Notes under the pieces: model-generated
What the model was told of the DNA's origin: nothing
Database searches by the model: none
Seen by the model: only the letters and a program-made list of their open reading frames with translations
Position numbers and translations under genes: made by a program
Source: CAJQPP01 sp041747075
GTDB taxonomy: Bacteria; Planctomycetota; Planctomycetia; Pirellulales; Pirellulaceae
Direction: 5' to 3'
Length of the DNA: 26,917 nt
Assembly: GCA_041747075.1 (NCBI GenBank)
Contig: JBGTFW010000256.1
Location: forward strand, 1-26,917
Shown: positions 16,363 through 25,075 of the stretch, in pieces
Position numbering within the stretch: the first letter of the stretch is position 1
Layout: every line of letters starts with the position of its first letter

Positions 16363-19300
16363 CTACTTCTCAACCGGGTTGAGGAGACAGCACTGTTTGT
16401 ATTTTTTGCCGCTGCCGCAGGGACAAGGGTCGTTGCGGCCGACCTTGCCGCGCCGGTTGCGGATGGGTTGCAAGACCTTTTGCTCGCCCCCCGAAGCGTC
16501 AACCGTTTCCTGTTGTTGGCGGGCGGCCTGGGTGGGCTGGAATTCCTGGTGTTCGGCCTGGGTTTGCGAGCGGACGAAGGTATCGCTGACGAAACCCGGG
16601 TTGAGGTGTTCCATGCGATAGATCAGATCGGTGACGCGTTCGCCAATCGACCGCCACAATCCTTCAAAGAGTCGCATTCCCTCGCGTTTGTATTCGACCT
16701 TCGGATCAAGTTGTGCAATTCCGCGCTGGCCGACGGCGGACTTGAGATAGTCCATCGCGAGCAAGTGGTCTTTCCACGCGTTGTCAACCACATCGAGAAG
16801 GACCATCCGTTCCATTCGTCGCATTTCCGGATGGAAGTGATCGGCGACGACCGACACGAGCCGCTGTTCCAGTTGTTCGCGGTCAAGTTCGCGGACTTCC
16901 TTTTCGGGCAATTCAAAATCGACGGTTTGCCTGAGCCACGAGGCGAGCGAGTCCATTTTTCCGTTGGCACCGGAAAGCGGAATGTCGCTGCCGGAAAGTT
17001 CCTCGATGCGCTGGCGGAGCTGGGCCATCACGGCCGCGCCCTTTTCCTGGAACTTGCGGCTTTGCGAAACGAGCACTTCGCGAATTTCCTCGCCTTGCTT
17101 GTTGCGCAGGTCGTCGAGGCTGACGTCGGACTCAAACCGCTCCCTGGCCCATTCAACGAGTGGTTCCCGGTTGAGCCGACGATGTTGTCCCTCGGTGGTG
17201 GAGAACTGGTACATTCCGGCCATGACGGGATATTCCGCTTCCTTGTCGTCGTATTTGGCGACTGCCCGTTCGACGACGAGCCGCTTGATCGCATCGACTT
17301 CCTGGTTGACCAGCTCATCCAGTTGCAGTTCGATTCCGAATTTCGCCTTGACCCAGCCGATGGTCGTTTCGAGGTTGAAATTCTCGCCAAGCATCGCCTC
17401 GCCTTCGGAGAGGTCCGTTTTCCCGATCGCCTCGCGCGCCAGTTCAATGAGGTGTTCGTCGAGCCTTTCCCGTCCGATCTTTTTCAGGTCGCGATCGCGA
17501 AGGTTGAGGTCCCACCGCGAATTGACGAAGGTCACCATGGCGTCCCAGTTCCAGTCGGCGGTGTTGTCCTCGTCCTCCTCGGCGGCGGGAAAGTTCTCCT
17601 CGATCGCGCTGAGCACCGCCCCCTCGGCGGCGCGTTCGGCATCATCCCGGGCAATTTCCGCGGCGGTCTGGAAATCGGCGTTGCGAAACGTTTTCGCGTC
17701 GAGCTGCGTCGACAGCCGGCTGCCCGCCCACGCGGCAAACGAGGAGGGACCGTAGTCGCGCGAGGCGTACGTTTCGAGGTTGTGATCGACGTCCTTCCGC
17801 ACCATGTCGAGGACAACATTGCGGCAACTCGCGCCGTCGAGGATGCGCTGGCGGAAGCGGTAAATCCGCTTTCGCTGTTCGTCCATCACCTCGTCGTATT
17901 CGAGGAGGCTCTTGCGAATCTCGAAGTTGTATTCCTCGCGCTTTTTCTGGGCACTGTCGATGCGCCGCGAGACCATTGCGCTTTCGATCGGAATGTCGTC
18001 CTTGAAGCCCCCCATCTCAAGCATCCGCTTGACGAACGGACCGGCGAAAATGCGCATCAGGTCGTCGTCGAGACTGAGGAAGAATCGGCTGCTTCCGGGG
18101 TCTCCCTGGCGTCCGCAACGGCCACGCAACTGCAAGTCGATCCGCCGCGCGTCGTGCCGCTCGGTGCCGATGACGTGGAGGCCGCCCAGTTCCTTGACCT
18201 CCTTGCCCATTTCGGACATTTTGTGCTCGGCGTCGATCGCGTCGACCCGCGCGTCCCATTCCTCGCGCGGAACGTCAAGCCGGGTTTCGTACTTGTCCTG
18301 CAACTGGGCCCACGCCATCGTTTCCGGATTGCCGCCGAGAATGATGTCGGTTCCGCGTCCGGCCATGTTAGTGGCGATGGTGACGGCAGCCTTGCGCCCC
18401 GCCTGGGCGACGATCTCCGCCTCGCGCTTGTGGTGTTTGGCGTTGAGGACCTCATGCTTGATGCCGCGGCGTTCGAGAATATTCGAGAGCATCTCGCTTT
18501 TTTCGATCGACACCGTGCCGACGAGGACGGGGCGCCCGGCGCGTTGCACTTCGCGGACCTTGTCGCGGCTGATCTTGATCTGCTGACCCGTCTCGTGGTG
18601 CGCCATGACGATGACGGAATCGTTTTCCTTTTGGATCCTGCCGACGTTGACCGTCCCCGCTTTTTCGTTGACGACGTCCCAGCGGTGACACGCCTCGATC
18701 TCGTCAGCGACCGCATCCCACTTGAACTTTTCCGTACTGTAAATGATGTCGGGGTGTTCGAGGCGTCGGAGCGGGCGATTCGTCGGAATCGCGATGACGT
18801 CGAGTTCGTAGATTTTCCAGAACTCGGTCGCTTCGGTCATCGCGGTGCCGGTCATTCCCGCCAGTTTCTCGTAGAGCTTGAAATAGTTTTGCAGGGTGAT
18901 TGTCGCAAGGGTTTGCGTTTCCTCCTTGATCTTGACTCCCTCCTTCGCCTCGACCGCCTGGTGCAGTCCGTCGCTCCACTGGCGCCCGTCCATGAGGCGT
19001 CCCGTGAACTCGTCAACGATGATCACCTTGCCTTCCTTGACGACATAATTGACATCGAGGATGAAGACGTTGTGGGCCTTCAGTGCGTTGTCGATAAGGT
19101 GCGGCCAGTCCATGTTGCCAGCCGTGTAAAAGCTCTCGACGCCCGCCATCTTTTCCGCTTCGCGAACGCCTTCGTCGGTCAGTGTGGCCGTCCGGTCCTT
19201 TTCGTTCACGGCATAATGGACGCCCTTGACGAGGCGGCGGGCGATCCGGTCCGCTTCGGCGTATTTCCGCACATCCTGGTGAGCGGGGCCGGAGATAATC

Positions 19301-20055
19301 AGCGGCGTTCGCGCCTCGTCGATGAGGATGTTGTCGACCTCGTCGATGATGGCGTAATACAGCTTGCCCTGCGATTGCTGGTAATGCTTCTGGTAGCGAT
19401 CGTCGCCCCGCGATGCGGGACGCATGTTGTCACGCAGGTAATCAAACCCGAACTCGTTATTGGTCCCGTAGGTAATGTCGCAGTTGTAGGCTTTTTGCTT
19501 CCGGGCGACGTTGTGGTCGGACTGAATCGCGTCGACCGTCATCCCGAGGCCGAGGAACAGCGGACCCATCCATTCCATGTCACGACGCGCGAGATAATCG
19601 TTGACCGTGACAATGTGGACCCCCTTGCCAGGAAGGGCGTTGAGATACGCAGGCAGCGTCGCCACAAGGGTCTTCCCCTCGCCCGTGACCATCTCGGCGA
19701 CCGCACCGCTGTGCAGCACCATGCCGCCGATCATCTGAACGTCGTAGTGCCGCATTCCGAGAAAGCGCTTGCCCGACTCGCGGACGGCGGCGAAGACCTC
19801 GATGAGCAGATCGTCGAGCGTCTCGCCCGCCTCGAGCCGCGCGCGGAACTTTCGCGTCTGGTCGTGCAGTTCCTCGTCCGACATCGCCTCGAATTTCGGC
19901 TCGAGCGCGTTGATCGCATCAACGCGCCCCTGCATCCGCTTGACGTATCGCGCGTTGGACGACCCGAAAAGCGACGTGACGCCTCGCTCGAACAGTCGCA
20001 ACAACCCTCCGAAAAAGAGGGTCAGCAATTCCCAGATTCTTTCCAGTTGTGGCAT
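16363..20055 (-). CDS. secA: SecA preprotein translocase ATPase, 1230 aa, expanded helical-wing region
   Basis: Cytosolic and membrane-peripheral motor that drives preproteins through SecYEG. The DEAD-like motor is intact: MVTGEGKT Walker A (122-129), VNDYLARRD, TYGTNNEFGFDYLRDN, DEVD (238-241), MTGTA (401-405), ATNMAGRGTD, and GRCGRQGDPG with the arginine finger region near 645-652. The C-terminal SEC-C zinc motif CPCGSGKKYKQCC (1211-1223) binds SecB or ribosome in other bacteria. E. coli SecA has 901 residues. The extra residues lie mostly between LLEYDEVMDEQRKRIY (about 717) and the two-helix finger AWKDHLLAMDYLKS (1094-1106), where four or five related helical units occur (about 771-1080). 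The ATG at 20055 gives the expected amphipathic N-terminus; Shine-Dalgarno and promoter are weak. It is divergent from the PhnP-like gene. Confidence 0.97.
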   Translation of the reverse strand: MPQLERIWELLTLFFGGLLRLFERGVTSLFGSSNARYVKRMQGRVDAINALEPKFEAMSDEELHDQTRKFRARLEAGETLDDLLIEVFAAVRESGKRFLGMRHYDVQMIGGMVLHSGAVAEMVTGEGKTLVATLPAYLNALPGKGVHIVTVNDYLARRDMEWMGPLFLGLGMTVDAIQSDHNVARKQKAYNCDITYGTNNEFGFDYLRDNMRPASRGDDRYQKHYQQSQGKLYYAIIDEVDNILIDEARTPLIISGPAHQDVRKYAEADRIARRLVKGVHYAVNEKDRTATLTDEGVREAEKMAGVESFYTAGNMDWPHLIDNALKAHNVFILDVNYVVKEGKVIIVDEFTGRLMDGRQWSDGLHQAVEAKEGVKIKEETQTLATITLQNYFKLYEKLAGMTGTAMTEATEFWKIYELDVIAIPTNRPLRRLEHPDIIYSTEKFKWDAVADEIEACHRWDVVNEKAGTVNVGRIQKENDSVIVMAHHETGQQIKISRDKVREVQRAGRPVLVGTVSIEKSEMLSNILERRGIKHEVLNAKHHKREAEIVAQAGRKAAVTIATNMAGRGTDIILGGNPETMAWAQLQDKYETRLDVPREEWDARVDAIDAEHKMSEMGKEVKELGGLHVIGTERHDARRIDLQLRGRCGRQGDPGSSRFFLSLDDDLMRIFAGPFVKRMLEMGGFKDDIPIESAMVSRRIDSAQKKREEYNFEIRKSLLEYDEVMDEQRKRIYRFRQRILDGASCRNVVLDMVRKDVDHNLETYASRDYGPSSFAAWAGSRLSTQLDAKTFRNADFQTAAEIARDDAERAAEGAVLSAIEENFPAAEEDEDNTADWNWDAMVTFVNSRWDLNLRDRDLKKIGRERLDEHLIELAREAIGKTDLSEGEAMLGENFNLETTIGWVKAKFGIELQLDELVNQEVDAIKRLVVERAVAKYDDKEAEYPVMAGMYQFSTTEGQHRRLNREPLVEWARERFESDVSLDDLRNKQGEEIREVLVSQSRKFQEKGAAVMAQLRQRIEELSGSDIPLSGANGKMDSLASWLRQTVDFELPEKEVRELDREQLEQRLVSVVADHFHPEMRRMERMVLLDVVDNAWKDHLLAMDYLKSAVGQRGIAQLDPKVEYKREGMRLFEGLWRSIGERVTDLIYRMEHLNPGFVSDTFVRSQTQAEHQEFQPTQAARQQQETVDASGGEQKVLQPIRNRRGKVGRNDPCPCGSGKKYKQCCLLNPVEK

Positions 20056-20529
20056 TCAGATCACCAGACTTCAAGCGGCGCCAATGATTATTTTTTGGCC
20101 TTTGGCTCCCGCAAAAGCAGCGCATTTTCTGGCAGCCGGCCGCGACGACCTGCCAAAATTTCAATAACGCCCGGTCTTTCCAGACAAATCCGGAACGACG
20201 CGACCATGATCCATCTCGATGACCGATTCCGTGACGATCGACCGCCGGGGGGAACAATCTCCCTTCAAGCCCCTTGCGGGGTCTCCCAAATGTGCGCAAA
20301 TTATTCTCTGGTAACAATTTATAACCGCTGCCAGCGCGGGTCAACGCGAGTTTGCCAGCACCGGGGAGGCCCCTGAGACGAAACCGGCGGGTCGCACTTC
20401 TCAGCCCGTTCCAGCCCCGGTTCGACCGATGTCTTGCCAGGTCGGGACAGGCCGACCTGACACCACCGTGGCCCGGAATGCCTCCTGGCCGCTTAATGGC
20501 AAATACCATGCCACACGAGGGCGCGTTCG
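20056..20529. other. divergent intergenic region, secA / PhnP-like gene
   Basis: 474 bp between two divergent genes; it should hold both promoters. The clearest feature for secA is AATAAT on the minus strand near 20087 with TTGCGG 16 bp upstream, a weak match. A small CCCC-TTGC-GGGG hairpin lies near 20270-20281. No gene and no GTAG-hairpin element is seen here. Confidence 0.4.
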
Positions 20530-21339
20530 GTGTCACCCGCAAAACAACCGAAAACGGCGGACATCACCGGACTACTGGTCATGCTCGGATGCGGCACGTC
20601 AGTGGGAGTGCCGGCCCTCGGCTGCCCCTGTCCGGTCTGCGCCAGCGACCATCCGCGCAACCAGCGAACACGCTGCAGCGTCGTCCTCGGCCTGCCCGGC
20701 GGGAATCTGCTCATCGATACGTCGCCGGACCTGCGAACCCAGTTGCTCCGCGAGTCCCTTGGAGTCGTTCACGCCGTTGCCTATACGCACGAGCATTCCG
20801 ATCACGTGGTCGGCTTCGACGATTTGCGGCTTATGCAGTTTTATCTGGGACGGCCGGTGCCCGTGTGGTGCAACCAGTCCGTTCGCCGGCGCTTGCACCG
20901 CGCGTTTGACTACGCCTTCTCGCGGGAGGAGCAAACGCACGTGGGTGCGGTGCCGTCGGTGGAACTGCGCGACATTGACGGCCCGTTTGAATGCCTCGGA
21001 GCGACCGTGATCCCGGTCCCGCTCAATCACGGACCGCGTTTTGAAGTGCTTGGGTTTCGTGTTGGAAAGGTCGCGTACTGCACGGACGTCAAGTCGATAC
21101 CGGAATCAAGCAAGCCGCGGTTGCAGGGACTGGACACATTGATCATCAGCGCGTTGCGTCAGGAACCCCATGCAACGCATATGAACATTGAAGAAGCGAT
21201 CGCGGCCGGTCGCGAACTTGGCGCGCGGCAAGTCTGGCTGACTCATTGTTCGTGCCACATCGATTACGAAACGACGATGGCGACGCTCCCTGTCGGATTC
21301 GGCGTCGCGTGGGACGGCCAGCGGATCGCGCTGACTTGA
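20530..21339 (+). CDS. PhnP-like metallo-beta-lactamase-fold phosphodiesterase, 269 aa
   Basis: MBL-fold hydrolase closest by motif to PhnP (phosphoribosyl cyclic phosphodiesterase). After the strand GLLVMLGCGTSVGVPALG comes CPCPVC (C32, C34, C37), which matches the structural zinc site of PhnP. LIDTSPD is followed by THEHSDH (H87, H89, D91, H92), then NHG (H167), YCTDVKSIP (D186) and WLTHCSCH (H239), giving a full dinuclear metal set. No phosphonate (phn) genes are nearby, so the substrate may be another cyclic or phosphodiester compound. The start is GTG at 20530: the ATG at residue 18 would delete the first beta strand, and GAGGG lies about 9 nt before the GTG. It converges on the deaminase gene, and an inverted pair of GTAG hairpins lies between. 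Confidence 0.85.
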   Translation: MSPAKQPKTADITGLLVMLGCGTSVGVPALGCPCPVCASDHPRNQRTRCSVVLGLPGGNLLIDTSPDLRTQLLRESLGVVHAVAYTHEHSDHVVGFDDLRLMQFYLGRPVPVWCNQSVRRRLHRAFDYAFSREEQTHVGAVPSVELRDIDGPFECLGATVIPVPLNHGPRFEVLGFRVGKVAYCTDVKSIPESSKPRLQGLDTLIISALRQEPHATHMNIEEAIAAGRELGARQVWLTHCSCHIDYETTMATLPVGFGVAWDGQRIALT

Positions 21340-21400
21340 GTTAATACAAGCCCGAAGCGCAAGCGAGTGAACGGCTCCTGCATTGATTGAGGAGTTCGAC

Positions 21401-21424
21401 GTAGCCACGCTTGCCAAAGCGTGG
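21401..21424 (+). repeat. GTAG-hairpin element, family A, copy A1
   Basis: GTAG at 21401-21404, then a perfect 8-bp hairpin: arms CCACGCTT (21405-21412) and AAGCGTGG (21417-21424) around the loop GCCA. It lies 61 bp after the stop of the PhnP-like gene and faces copy A2 on the other strand. It may serve as a terminator for the convergent genes. Confidence 0.85.
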
Positions 21425-21450
21425 ATATTCATTAGCGCAACCGGAACTCC

Positions 21451-21473
21451 CGCCGTTTGGCAACGGCAGCTAC
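21451..21473 (-). repeat. GTAG-hairpin element, family A, copy A2 (inverted)
   Basis: On the minus strand: GTAG (21473-21470), then arms TGCCGTT and AACGGCG around the same loop GCCA (six Watson-Crick pairs and one G-T). The arms differ from A1 yet still pair. A1 and A2 together are an inverted pair 26 bp apart. A2 ends 11 bp from the deaminase stop. Confidence 0.82.
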
Positions 21474-21483
21474 AAACAAGGGG

Positions 21484-22032
21484 TTACCCGTTGTAGACCT
21501 GGCCGTGGTATTCACGGAGGACCGCCACCGCGTCGTCACGGAGCAGATCGCCTTCATAGCGGATGCCGCGCGAGGCGAGAAAGCCAGGCACATCGATTTG
21601 ATCCGAACCTTCAACGAACCCGATCTCTTCGGCGTCACCGGATCGAGCCGCCGCGACGACTTCGGGGATGCCCGCCCAGTGAATCGCACCGACGCACATG
21701 AGGCACGGAGCGCAACTGGTGAACAGGCGCAATTCCGGCATTCCCTCCTCACGGAGCGAAGCGGACTGGAATGTTGCCTGGGCGCGGCGGATCGCCATCA
21801 CTTCACCGTGCGCCGTGGAATCGCAATCGGGAACAACCTGGTTGTAGCCGATCGACACGACGCGACCTTCCTGGGTGACGATGAGGGCACCGAAGGGTCC
21901 TCCTTCCGAATTACGGATATTGGCGCGCGAGACATCAATGGCCCGCCGCATCAAGTCGCGATCATCAGTCACGACTTCTCCCGGCGCGACGATTTCGAGG
22001 ACCCAGTCAGGATATTCGCGCTGGACGTTCAT
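21484..22032 (-). CDS. nucleoside/guanine deaminase-like protein of the CDA superfamily, 182 aa
   Basis: Cytosolic zinc-dependent deaminase. Motif 1 is STAHGEVMAI (H75, E77) and motif 2 is TSCAPCLMCVGAIHWAG (C110, C113), which give the zinc ligands and the proton-shuttle Glu. IHWAGI and the length resemble guanine deaminase GuaD and related nucleoside deaminases more than tRNA-adenosine deaminase TadA. The residue between His and Glu is Gly where Ala is usual (HGE rather than HAE). The ATG at 22032 is preferred: it gives a 19-bp gap to the TIGR03790 gene, whereas the start at 22068 would overlap it. It is the last gene of a four-gene minus-strand operon. The exact substrate cannot be read from sequence. 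Confidence 0.85.
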   Translation of the reverse strand: MNVQREYPDWVLEIVAPGEVVTDDRDLMRRAIDVSRANIRNSEGGPFGALIVTQEGRVVSIGYNQVVPDCDSTAHGEVMAIRRAQATFQSASLREEGMPELRLFTSCAPCLMCVGAIHWAGIPEVVAAARSGDAEEIGFVEGSDQIDVPGFLASRGIRYEGDLLRDDAVAVLREYHGQVYNG

Positions 22033-22051
22033 GGTTTCATTCCATTGAATC

Positions 22052-24124
22052 TTATGGAACGATGACAAGGCTGACCGGTGCGCTCGACACGGTTTGCCCG
22101 CCGTCGCGGACGACCGCCGTCAGATTCACGTGGCCCTCGCCGAGCGTCGCGCAGCCGATTCGCGCCTCGCCGCTGCGACCGTCGATCGTTGCGACCGTAC
22201 GAAAGTTGTGCAAAACCTCGATTTCATTCCCGAATTCGGCGGAAGCCTTAACAAGCACACTCCGGGAAAACTGGTACTCTCCCGTTCCCTGCAGCGTCAA
22301 TTCGACGTGATGACCCGTTCGATCAAGAAAGAATCCGGTCCGCCAGCTCTTTCGCGCGCCGACCAGCGTGCCGTCAACCGCAATAACCCGTAACTCGTGC
22401 CAACCCGCCGCGAGGAATCCCGTTTGCATGTTGAACCTTGACTTGCCCGCTGTCGCGGCGATGCCGTTTACGAGGCGGCCGTCAACCAGCACTTCATATC
22501 GCGAAATGTCCGGACTCTCCGAACCGGTTGATACCATTTCAAGTTGGATGCCCGACTCAACATGCTCGCCTTCCGTCAATCCGGTCACATGGAATTCGGG
22601 AAGCCGCGCCCATGGCTGGCACAGCGGATCGCCGACGATCAGCAACTGGAAGGGACCCGATACGGCCTGATAAAACGACTCGGCCAGATTGCAGCCGCGC
22701 GCGTAATGGACGTGCAGCATCGCCGTGGGAAACTTGGCGGGAATCGCCAGCGGTTCGCAGACGGTTCCACTCGCTCCGGCGGCACCCATTTTCAGGAAAT
22801 GCGTGAGCGGTGTTTGCGGCGTATTACCGAAAAGGATGCCTCCCGCGCTGGTCAGATTATCGCACAAGGCGCCGGGGACAAATTCGCTGCCGGCAAGTCG
22901 CCAGTCAATTTTCGGCGCGCCGAGTGTCGCGCCCAGGACGTTCGCGCGGTTGCCTGGAACGATGGCAGTCGTCTCCTCGGTCCGATGGCCGAGTGCCTGG
23001 AGTTCCCGCATCGCATCGGCGAATTGCGGCTGGCGAACCTTGCTCCGCACGTTTCCGGTTTTGGAGAAATAAAAGGAACCCGTCGGCGCGGTTGCATCGG
23101 CACCGGCGCTACGGGTCAACTGATCGAGGATTTCCCGTTGCGTATTTCCGCGCGTGCCCCCGGTTACTCCCAGCATCGTCGTCAGCCACATCCGCTTTCC
23201 CTGCTCGGGCGTGGAGTTGGGCCAGCCATTGCGGCTCCATGTGACGGTGCTGCTGAAGCCGCGGGATGGAGTTTCGCCGTAGGGCAGATCGGGAATCCGC
23301 TTGAGCAACAACTGGAATTCGGGTTCAGCAAGTTCGGCGAAGTGCGTGTCTTTAGCCGTGAACGCCCGCCACGACCAACCCGCTTCGACCGCGCGGCGGA
23401 GCGCCAACAGAGCCTCGCGCTTCCGCCCCTCGCCCGCCAGCGCCCTCGCCAACTGGTAATGCGCGGCGACCTGGCGAGGATGTTGTTGCGCGATCGGGGC
23501 AAAAATACTAACCGCCGCGGCGGGATCGTCCGCCAGCGCCGCCACGCCCTCTTGCCATTGTTCGTCAAGCGATCCGAGAAAGGGCTGCTTGAGCGGATCG
23601 ACCCCCGTGCGACTCACGTACCAGTTCGCATCGAGCAACATGAACGACGGATCACCGTTCACCGCGTACAACCAAAAGGTCATCAGTGAGTTGGTTGACA
23701 CCTGGGGCCTGAAAACGGGACCGGCGGCCTGGGGCAACTTTTCCTTCAGCGTTTCCAGGAGCGCCGGACAGTTAACGAGGGTTGGAAAGTCCGTGGAAAA
23801 GGCAATGTAGTGAATATGGTCAGCGATCTGCCGGTCCTCGATCGCCCGAATGAGCGGATCGCCGATGCGTTCCCTGAAGACCTCGAACGAACATTGGTGT
23901 TTGTCGGGAATCCCGGTGAGATAAACGACGTTCCGCGCCGGCACATCACGCAGCTTGAGGTAATGGTTGGCGACCGCGAGCGAAGTCGGTGCCTCGGCGT
24001 TTACCACGACGAGAACATTTTCCGCTCCCCCGTCGGCGTGGACGCATTCTCCGCCGATCATCGTCGCCATCGCGGCGAGGAGGTTTGCGAAAACGGATCG
24101 GCCCCGACTGTTGATTCGACTCAT
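22052..24124 (-). CDS. TIGR03790-family secreted protein with a helical-repeat insert, 690 aa
   Basis: Uncharacterised exported protein. A short N-terminal signal sequence (about residues 1-30) leads into the TIGR03790 hallmark NVLVVVNAEAPTSLAVANHY, then a RDVPARNVVYL segment and IHYIAFSTDFP. The C-terminal half holds LFGNTPQTPLTHFLKMGA, LHVHYARGCNLAESFYQAV and LLIVGDPLCQPW, followed by beta-rich, Ig-like sequence to the end. Residues about 185-282 contain a TPR-like helical stretch (YQLARALAGEGRKREALLAL) between the two conserved halves. As I recall the family description, TIGR03790 occurs in genomes with exosortase-type sorting. The ATG at 24124 is chosen because AGGAG stands 10 nt upstream; the in-frame TTG at 24133 is too close to it. 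The gene lies 18 bp after the arrestin-like gene. Confidence 0.8.
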   Translation of the reverse strand: MSRINSRGRSVFANLLAAMATMIGGECVHADGGAENVLVVVNAEAPTSLAVANHYLKLRDVPARNVVYLTGIPDKHQCSFEVFRERIGDPLIRAIEDRQIADHIHYIAFSTDFPTLVNCPALLETLKEKLPQAAGPVFRPQVSTNSLMTFWLYAVNGDPSFMLLDANWYVSRTGVDPLKQPFLGSLDEQWQEGVAALADDPAAAVSIFAPIAQQHPRQVAAHYQLARALAGEGRKREALLALRRAVEAGWSWRAFTAKDTHFAELAEPEFQLLLKRIPDLPYGETPSRGFSSTVTWSRNGWPNSTPEQGKRMWLTTMLGVTGGTRGNTQREILDQLTRSAGADATAPTGSFYFSKTGNVRSKVRQPQFADAMRELQALGHRTEETTAIVPGNRANVLGATLGAPKIDWRLAGSEFVPGALCDNLTSAGGILFGNTPQTPLTHFLKMGAAGASGTVCEPLAIPAKFPTAMLHVHYARGCNLAESFYQAVSGPFQLLIVGDPLCQPWARLPEFHVTGLTEGEHVESGIQLEMVSTGSESPDISRYEVLVDGRLVNGIAATAGKSRFNMQTGFLAAGWHELRVIAVDGTLVGARKSWRTGFFLDRTGHHVELTLQGTGEYQFSRSVLVKASAEFGNEIEVLHNFRTVATIDGRSGEARIGCATLGEGHVNLTAVVRDGGQTVSSAPVSLVIVP

Positions 24125-24142
24125 TTTCAGCAATCTCCTGAT

Positions 24143-25039
24143 TCAGTTCACGCCCAATGAAACGAAGGGCGACACGACTATCCTTCGCGATTGAATCCAA
24201 TCGGGCCACCACGCCGTCCGGATTCTCAATGTCAGCCACCATGCGACCTGATTGTCGGGGAGATCGAGCGACCACGCATCCGTTTGGGGAAATTCCAGCG
24301 AATACCCGGCCACCGGGTCCGCGCCTCCTGGCCGGGCGAACTTCTCATGGGGCACGGGATACCGTTGGCAAAACAGCTTGTGGCGAGCCGTTTTCCGCGT
24401 CTTGCCGGACCCGCGGATTGCAACCTCGAACGCGGAAAGTGTCAATTCAATTCCCCGCAAATCTGCTCGTCGGCCCGGCCCGATCGACAGTTGGGTCTTG
24501 AGGAGTTCGCCAGGAACAGCGGAATCGGGAGTTCGCCAGTCGACCGAACCAAGGCGCAACGCGGCAATTCCCGTCCGTATCTGGTTGGCCAATCCACCGG
24601 CGTCGGACGCCGCGGAATGTGGAGAATGGGACGAAGGGGAAGCAGGAGAGGAAGCGGTCGGTTGGGTTCCCGGCAACCAGAAAAATTTCTCTTCGCAACG
24701 ATTTTCGACAGTCCATGGAATGTCGGCTCGCACCGAAACAACATGATCGACGTTTACGTGGCAACCATGCCACGACAACGGCTGGCAGGGCGGCTGGAAT
24801 TCAAACGAATATTCGTATTGCTCACCGGCAAGCCACTGACCCTGAAAAAGTGTCTCCGTGTGGTAGTTGCGTTGCGACGGGTTACCGCGTCCATGGACCA
24901 CCCATCGCGCGAGCAAACTCAGTCCGCGGCAAGGAATATTGCGGTCGACCCGGACGCTTACCCAGCCCTGCACCGGCCCTCCCGTACGGAAAACCCGCTC
25001 GGGCCGGTAGAACTCGATTTTCAGTTCGCAACGGGACAT
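24143..25039 (-). CDS. arrestin/SpoOM-like beta-sandwich protein, 298 aa
   Basis: Probable arrestin-fold protein, assigned from pattern rather than a strict motif. The N-terminal half (about 1-125) has ELKIEFYRPERVFRTGGPVQGWVSVRV, a glycine-proline strand pattern, then GQWLAGEQYEYSFEF and PLSWHGCHVNVDHVVSVRADIPW, as in arrestin and SpoOM-like domains. A Ser/Pro/His-rich linker (about 127-155) separates a second beta-rich half that ends without a membrane segment. No signal peptide is seen, so a cytosolic place is likely. The ATG at 25039 is preferred to the GTG at 25048; neither has a good Shine-Dalgarno. It is 36 bp after the 42-aa gene and 18 bp before the TIGR03790 gene, so it is within an operon. 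Partner proteins are unknown. Confidence 0.6.
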   Translation of the reverse strand: MSRCELKIEFYRPERVFRTGGPVQGWVSVRVDRNIPCRGLSLLARWVVHGRGNPSQRNYHTETLFQGQWLAGEQYEYSFEFQPPCQPLSWHGCHVNVDHVVSVRADIPWTVENRCEEKFFWLPGTQPTASSPASPSSHSPHSAASDAGGLANQIRTGIAALRLGSVDWRTPDSAVPGELLKTQLSIGPGRRADLRGIELTLSAFEVAIRGSGKTRKTARHKLFCQRYPVPHEKFARPGGADPVAGYSLEFPQTDAWSLDLPDNQVAWWLTLRIRTAWWPDWIQSRRIVVSPFVSLGVN

Positions 25040-25075
25040 GGGCGACACGAACCGTCGCCGATGCGCCGGAAACGG

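Noticed and set aside
16300..20376. A 1358-codon open frame on the plus strand, antisense to the whole of secA.
   Set aside because: SecA on the other strand has every expected motif. The antisense frame has no family motifs, has a composition expected from reading a GC-rich coding sequence backward (many Leu, Val, Asp, Arg), and no ribosome binding site.
19919..20542. A 207-codon minus-strand frame covering the secA 5' region.
   Set aside because: Overlaps the secA start in another frame, Arg/Gly-rich, with no motif.
22544..23689. A 381-codon plus-strand frame antisense to the TIGR03790 gene.
   Set aside because: Arg/Gly-rich composition typical of an antisense shadow; the minus-strand gene has a signal peptide, Shine-Dalgarno and family motifs.
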